A stretch of DNA of 64,000 bases from CAVRQM01 sp963838805 (GTDB taxonomy: Bacteria; Pseudomonadota; Alphaproteobacteria; Acetobacterales; Acetobacteraceae), in assembly GCA_963838805.1 (NCBI GenBank), contig CAWISK010000005.1, positions 443,098-507,097 of the forward strand. The letters are read 5' to 3'. Positions 60,268-64,000 of the stretch are shown in pieces. The notes beneath the pieces were generated by a model. It ran no database searches. It worked only from the letters and a program-made list of their open reading frames with translations, and had not been told where the DNA came from. Both the position numbers and the translations under genes were made by a program. Positions within the stretch are counted from its first letter, which is position 1. Each line of letters begins with the position of its first letter.

Positions 60268-61754
60268 CAATGCACCGCCGCTTCGTGCATGATGGCGTCC
60301 TCGCTCGCCGCGCGGGCATCGAAGGTGGCGACGATGCTGCCTTCGCGCATGACGACGATGCGGTCGGCGACGCCCAGCAGCTCCGGCAGCTCCGAACTGG
60401 TGAGCAGCACCGGCACGCCCTGTGCCGCACGGGCGCGGATCAGCCGGTAGATTTCGGCCTTGGCGCCGATATCGACGCCGCGCGTGGGCTCGCTCAGGAT
60501 CAGCAGCCGCTCGGCCACCCGTGCCCAGCGCGCCAGCAGCACCTTCTGCTGGTTGCCGCCCGACAGCAGCATGACGTCGGACCGAGGGCCGCGGCAGGCG
60601 ACGCCGAACGCGGTGATGGCCTGGCGGGCGATCGCGCTCTCCTCGGCGTGGTACAGCAAGCCCCGCCGCGTGATCGCCTTCAGCGTCGGTGCCACCACAT
60701 TGCCGGCAAGGTCGATCGTGCGCAGCAGCCCTTCCGCCTTGCGGTCCTCGGTGACGAAGCCGATGCCGGCGCCGATGGCACGGCGCACGTCCAGCGGCGC
60801 CAGGTTGCGGCCGCCCACGCGAATCGTCCCCGCTTCCAGCCGGGCCGCGCCGAACATCGCGAGCGCGATCTCCCGCCGGCCGGAATCGGGCAGGCCGGCC
60901 ACGCCTAGGATCTCCCCGGGACGGATCGCGAACGAGACGTCACGCAGCCGCCGGCCGAGCCGCAGTCCGCTGGCCTCGACCGTGACCGCTTCGGGCGCGC
61001 GCGCGGGGCGCGGCGGATAGAGCTGCGTCACCTCGCGGCCGACCATCAGCGACACCAGCCGCGCCCGGTCCAGCCCGGCCACGGGCAGCGTGGCCACGTT
61101 GCGCCCATCCTTGAGCACCGAGACGCGGTCGCACATGGCCCCGATCTCACCCAGCCGGTGCGTGATGTAGAGCACCGCGACGCCGCTGTCGCGCAGGACG
61201 CGCACCTGGCGCAGCAGCGTTTCGCTCTCCGCCTCGCCCAGCACCGCGGTCGGCTCGTCCATGATGAGAAGTTTCACGTCGCGCACCAGCGCGCGCGCAA
61301 CCTCGACCAGCTGCTTTTGCGCCACCGACAAGCCGGCTACGCGCGTGCGCGGGTCGAGGTCGAGACCGAACCGTGCCAGCGCGTCGCGCGCCTGCCGCTC
61401 CGCGTCGCGCCGGCGCATCAGCACCGCCGCGCGCCGCGGCTCCGCGCCGAGGAAGATGTTCTCGGCCACCGAGAGATCCGGGAACAGCGCGAACTCCTGG
61501 TAGATGACATGGATGCCGGAATCCTGCGCGTTGCGCGGCGATGTCCAGGCGACCGGCGCGCCATCAAACATGATCCGCCCCGCATCCGGCTGCTCGACAC
61601 CGGCGAGCAGCCGGACGAGCGTCGACTTGCCGGCGCCATTCTCACCGGCGAGCGCATGAACCTCGCCCCGCGCGATTTCGAGGCCGACCCCGGCGAGCGA
61701 CTGCACGCCGGGGTACGACTTCGACAGGCCGGTGGCGGAGAGGATCGGATCCGT
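60267..61754 (-). CDS. Sugar ABC transporter ATP-binding protein (RbsA-type)
   Basis: This is a dual-cassette ATPase of about 495 residues. Cassette 1 has Walker A GENGAGKSTLVRLL, signature LSVAQKQLVEVARAL and Walker B LLIMDEPTAVL. Cassette 2 has the degenerate GLPDSGRREIALAMFG and a good signature MLLSGGNQQKVLLARW with LILSEPTRGVDIGAK, as in RbsA/MglA. No ATG, GTG or TTG is in the right place. The natural start would be ACG 61754 (MDPILSATGLSKSYPG if read as Met), 12 bases after the binding-protein stop. ACG may be a misread ATG. Confidence 0.9.
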   Translation of the reverse strand, partial: TDPILSATGLSKSYPGVQSLAGVGLEIARGEVHALAGENGAGKSTLVRLLAGVEQPDAGRIMFDGAPVAWTSPRNAQDSGIHVIYQEFALFPDLSVAENIFLGAEPRRAAVLMRRRDAERQARDALARFGLDLDPRTRVAGLSVAQKQLVEVARALVRDVKLLIMDEPTAVLGEAESETLLRQVRVLRDSGVAVLYITHRLGEIGAMCDRVSVLKDGRNVATLPVAGLDRARLVSLMVGREVTQLYPPRPARAPEAVTVEASGLRLGRRLRDVSFAIRPGEILGVAGLPDSGRREIALAMFGAARLEAGTIRVGGRNLAPLDVRRAIGAGIGFVTEDRKAEGLLRTIDLAGNVVAPTLKAITRRGLLYHAEESAIARQAITAFGVACRGPRSDVMLLSGGNQQKVLLARWARVAERLLILSEPTRGVDIGAKAEIYRLIRARAAQGVPVLLTSSELPELLGVADRIVVMREGSIVATFDARAASEDAIMHEAAVH

Positions 61755-61765
61755 CGCCCGGCGGA

Positions 61766-62905
61766 CTATTTCGGGTAGTCGGCGCTGAACGTGGACGGGT
61801 CGTAGTTCGGGCCGAGGCCCGCCGAAAGCACGAGGTCGTTCGGCTTGTTCATCTGCACGTAGTCCTCGACCCAGCGGTCGGCATGCACCGACGCTGTCTC
61901 GTGGCCCTTGGAGACCGCGATCTGTGCGTTGACCTCCACGTGCCGCGGCACGGTGCGCCCGGCCAGCACGTCGAGCGCCAGTCGGACTGCCGCCGCACCC
62001 ATTGCGGGGGGGAAATCGTAGTTCATCACGGGCACCTGGTTTTGCACCGCGAGCTTGAGGCAGCCGTTGAGGTCCGAGCAGGTGATCGGCGGGAACTTGC
62101 CCTTCGCCGTGCCGGCATCGACATACGCTTCCAGCGCGCCGATGCCCTGCAGTCCATGATCGCTCCACACCCCGTCGATTTTGCTGCCGTATTTCTGGAT
62201 CAGGCTCGCCATGACCGTCTTGCCCTTGGCGGGACTCCAGTCGGTGTACTGCAGGTCGAGAACCTTGATATCGGGGAAGCTGTTGAGCACTTCATGGGCA
62301 CCCTCCAGCCGCAATTCCGCGGGGCTGGCGCCGGCGATGCCGCTGAGCATGACGATGTTGCCCTTGCCGCCCAGCGTCTCGGCCAGCCACTGCATGGTGA
62401 AGCGGCCCAGCGCGATGTCCGACGCGGTCACGAAGCTGATGAAATTGTCCGAGGTGATGCGGCGGTCCACCATCACGACCGGAATGCCGCGCCGCATGAC
62501 GCGGGTGATCACGGGATCCAGCGCCTGCGAGGTCGCGGCGCTGACGATCAGGATGTCGACGCCGCGGCTGACCAGATCCTCGATGTCGGCAACCTGCTTG
62601 GCGGGATCGTCCTTTGCGTCGGTGATGATCAGCTTCTTGATCAGCTTCTTGTTGTCGGCGGCACCCTGCTCGATCGAGTCCAGCAGCCCCACGCGCCAGA
62701 TATTGCTGATCGAGGCGTTGGAGAAGCCGATCACGTAGGGCGGAGCCTTCTTGAACTTCTTGGCATCGAAAAATTCCTGCGCGGTGGGCGAGAACAGGAA
62801 GGTTCGCGATGCGCCGGTGTAGCCGCTGCGGCTGTCCTGCGCGTGCGCCGGGGCGATGTGGAGCAGGGCCGCCGCCAGTGCCGCGGCCGCGATAGCCTTC
62901 ATCAT
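61766..62905 (-). CDS. Periplasmic sugar-binding protein of the ABC importer
   Basis: This 379-residue protein has a Sec signal (AIAAAALAAALLHIAPAHAQ) and a type I periplasmic-binding fold (Peripla_BP_4). It reads PYVIGFSNASISNIWRVGLL, VADIEDLVSRGVDILIVSA, IPVVMVDRRITSDNFISFVT, GKGNIVMLSGIAGASPAELR and WSDHGLQGIGALEAYV. It captures the sugar for the permeases encoded downstream. The ligand is unknown; the acidic and aromatic pocket residues do not let me choose one. AAGGG lies 8 bases before ATG 62905. The LacI-type operator is 26 bases further upstream. The frame is intact. Confidence 0.9.
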   Translation of the reverse strand: MMKAIAAAALAAALLHIAPAHAQDSRSGYTGASRTFLFSPTAQEFFDAKKFKKAPPYVIGFSNASISNIWRVGLLDSIEQGAADNKKLIKKLIITDAKDDPAKQVADIEDLVSRGVDILIVSAATSQALDPVITRVMRRGIPVVMVDRRITSDNFISFVTASDIALGRFTMQWLAETLGGKGNIVMLSGIAGASPAELRLEGAHEVLNSFPDIKVLDLQYTDWSPAKGKTVMASLIQKYGSKIDGVWSDHGLQGIGALEAYVDAGTAKGKFPPITCSDLNGCLKLAVQNQVPVMNYDFPPAMGAAAVRLALDVLAGRTVPRHVEVNAQIAVSKGHETASVHADRWVEDYVQMNKPNDLVLSAGLGPNYDPSTFSADYPK

Positions 62906-62930
62906 GTTCGTTTCCCTTATGTTTTTAGGT

Positions 62931-62945
62931 TAGCAAACGTTTACA
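62931..62945. promoter_or_regulatory. LacI-type operator before the transport genes
   Basis: TAGCAAACGTTTACA contains the central palindrome AAACGTTT with the CG step typical of LacI-family operators (consensus close to TGTAAACGTTTACA). It lies between the dehydrogenase stop and the binding-protein start, where it could block transcription of the transporter. The LacI gene of the same operon is the likely binder. Confidence 0.65.
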
Positions 62946-62979
62946 CTCACCGACGCACAGCAGGAGAATGTCGGGTGTC

Positions 62980-64000
62980 TCAGTCGAACGGCAGCGCCGC
63001 GCTGGTCCAGGCGCCTCCCGCCCGGCTGCTTTCGACAACCGCTTCGATGAAGCGCACGCCGCGCGCGCCGTCGCGAACGCTGGGCAGTCCGAGCGCCTCC
63101 GGGTCGGGCCGCCGTCCCTCCCGCGCGTCCAGGATCATGTTGGCCGCGTCGGCATAGAGATTGCCGAAGCCCTCGATATAGCCCTCCGGATGGCCGGCGG
63201 GCATCCGCGTCGCGTTGGCGGCAACTTCGTTTGCACCCGGCCCGCCGCGCACGATGGTCCGAGGCGGCTGGCCGAGCGGCGCGAAGCGCAATTCATCCGG
63301 CTGCTCGCCCACCCATTCCAGCCCGCCCTTCTCGCCATAGACCTTGATGGCGAGGCGGTTGTTGTTGCCGGGTGCCACCTGGCTCGACCACAGCATCCCT
63401 TTTGCGCCGCCGCGGTAGCGCAACAGCACGTGCGCGTTGTCGTCGAGACGCCGGCCGGGCACGAAAATGTCGATGTCGGCCGCCACCGAGTCCAGTACCA
63501 GACCGGTGATGTAGGCGGCGAGGTTGTAAGCGTGCACGCCGATGTCGCCCACCGAGCCGCCGACGCCGGCGCGCGCCGGGTCGGTGCGCCACTCGGCCTG
63601 CTTCTGCCCCTCGGCGTCGAGCGGGGTGCTGAGCCAGTCTTGCGCGGACAGACTTGCACCACGCGCAGCCGGCCGAGTTCCCCCGCGCGCACCATCTCGC
63701 GCGCCTGGCGGACCATCGGATAGGCGGTGTTGTTCTGCGTTAGCACGAAGGCGCGGCCGGTGCGCTCGACGAGCTCGATCAGCGCCATTGCGTCGGCGAG
63801 GCTGGTGGTCATCGGCTTGTCGCAGATGACGTCGATCCCCGCCTCCAGCAGCGCGCGGGCGGCGGCAAAGTGCAGATTGTTGGGGGTGACGATCACGGCG
63901 ACATCGATCCGGTCGGGGTGCGCCGCCTCGCCCGCCACAAGTGCCTCCAGGCTCGGGTAGTTGCGCGCGGCCTCCAGGCCGAGTGCCGCCCCCGACGCCA
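62980..64000 (-). CDS. Gfo/Idh/MocA-family oxidoreductase (partial)
   Basis: The 5' end lies beyond the right edge. Visible parts are VAVIVTPNNLHFAAARALLE, the Glu/Lys-Pro motif VICDKPMTTSLADAM, VLTQNNTAYPMVRQAREMV, and the C-terminal domain with GDIGVHAYNLAAYITG (catalytic Asp/His) and NNRLAIKVYGEKGGLEWVG. The frame shifts near 63642, consistent with one missing base before DWLSTPLDAEGQKQAEWR. The enzyme is an NAD(P)-dependent sugar or inositol dehydrogenase by family. It is the first gene of the catabolic operon seen here. Confidence 0.85.
   Translation of the reverse strand, partial: GVGGGTRPGGRAQLPEPGGTCGGRGGAPRPDRCRRDRHPQQSALCRRPRAAGGGDRRHLRQADDHQPRRRNGADRARRAHRPRLRANAEQHRLSDGPPGARDGARGGTRPAARGASLSAQDWLSTPLDAEGQKQAEWRTDPARAGVGGSVGDIGVHAYNLAAYITGLVLDSVAADIDIFVPGRRLDDNAHVLLRYRGGAKGMLWSSQVAPGNNNRLAIKVYGEKGGLEWVGEQPDELRFAPLGQPPRTIVRGGPGANEVAANATRMPAGHPEGYIEGFGNLYADAANMILDAREGRRPDPEALGLPSVRDGARGVRFIEAVVESSRAGGAWTSAALPFD

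Noticed and set aside
1..64000. CRISPR array, prophage or insertion sequence
   Set aside because: No regularly spaced direct repeats with unique spacers, no transposase or integrase motifs and no phage structural genes were seen. The only mobile-type module is the toxin-antitoxin pair.

Overview
This is a GC-rich chromosomal window, most likely from a Rhodospirillales alphaproteobacterium and plausibly an Acetobacteraceae. The gene orders purN-purM / CDP-alcohol phosphatidyltransferase-perM-hdaA-ppk-ppx, rdgB-rph / hrcA, glnB-glnA, rplM-rpsI-argC and hom-glpX-recJ all fit that group. A tRNA-His with an encoded G at -1 and C73 argues against the Rhizobiales/Rhodobacterales/Caulobacterales clade. 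Most of the window is housekeeping.

Layout. 1-2.0 kb: two paralogous secreted beta-propeller-like proteins. 2.0-5.0 kb (minus): fabI-aroC-HAD phosphatase and a small protein. 5.1-7.8 kb (plus): pdxH, a universal stress protein, a pirin and a DUF6481 protein. 7.9-9.8 kb (minus): a small membrane protein, purN and purM. 10.0-16.4 kb (plus): a tightly overlapped set of phospholipid synthase, perM, hdaA, ppk and ppx. 16.5-20.5 kb: a two-gene accessory locus with a TibC/Aah-type heptosyltransferase and an 859-residue strand-loop-strand repeat protein that lacks both a Sec signal and an autotransporter barrel. 20.6-22.0 kb: an ArsR-type repressor with a tandem SRPBCC protein. 22.0-24.8 kb: hsp20-lon. 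24.9-28 kb: two secreted proteins, then glnA and glnB behind a sigma-54 promoter. 28-33.7 kb: an aminotransferase, tRNA-His, an alpha/beta hydrolase, rplM, rpsI, argC, a gamma-carbonic anhydrase and a lipoprotein. 33.7-42 kb: phaC, a Pro/Ala-rich lipoprotein, alaC/dapC-like aminotransferase, hom, glpX and recJ. 42-45.2 kb: rdgB, rph, a Phd/PIN toxin-antitoxin pair and hrcA. 45.3-48.4 kb: a PEP-CTERM protein, a DsbA-like protein and a gamma-glutamyltransferase. 48.5-55.5 kb: a ferric-reductase-like flavoprotein and a cytochrome c oxidase cluster with a fused subunit I-III. 55.6-64 kb (minus): a sugar or polyol catabolic operon (Gfo/Idh/MocA, periplasmic binding protein, RbsA-type ATPase, two permeases, SDR, LacI regulator, hydroxyacyl-CoA-type dehydrogenase) with a LacI-type operator in front of the transporter.

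About two dozen otherwise conserved genes carry one or more frameshifts, nearly all explained by a single inserted base. I treat these as sequence error and annotate each gene across its breaks. Start codons near breaks are therefore less certain. The most interesting content is the heptosyltransferase/barrel-less adhesin pair, the toxin-antitoxin module translationally coupled to the heat-shock repressor hrcA, and several clear regulatory palindromes.
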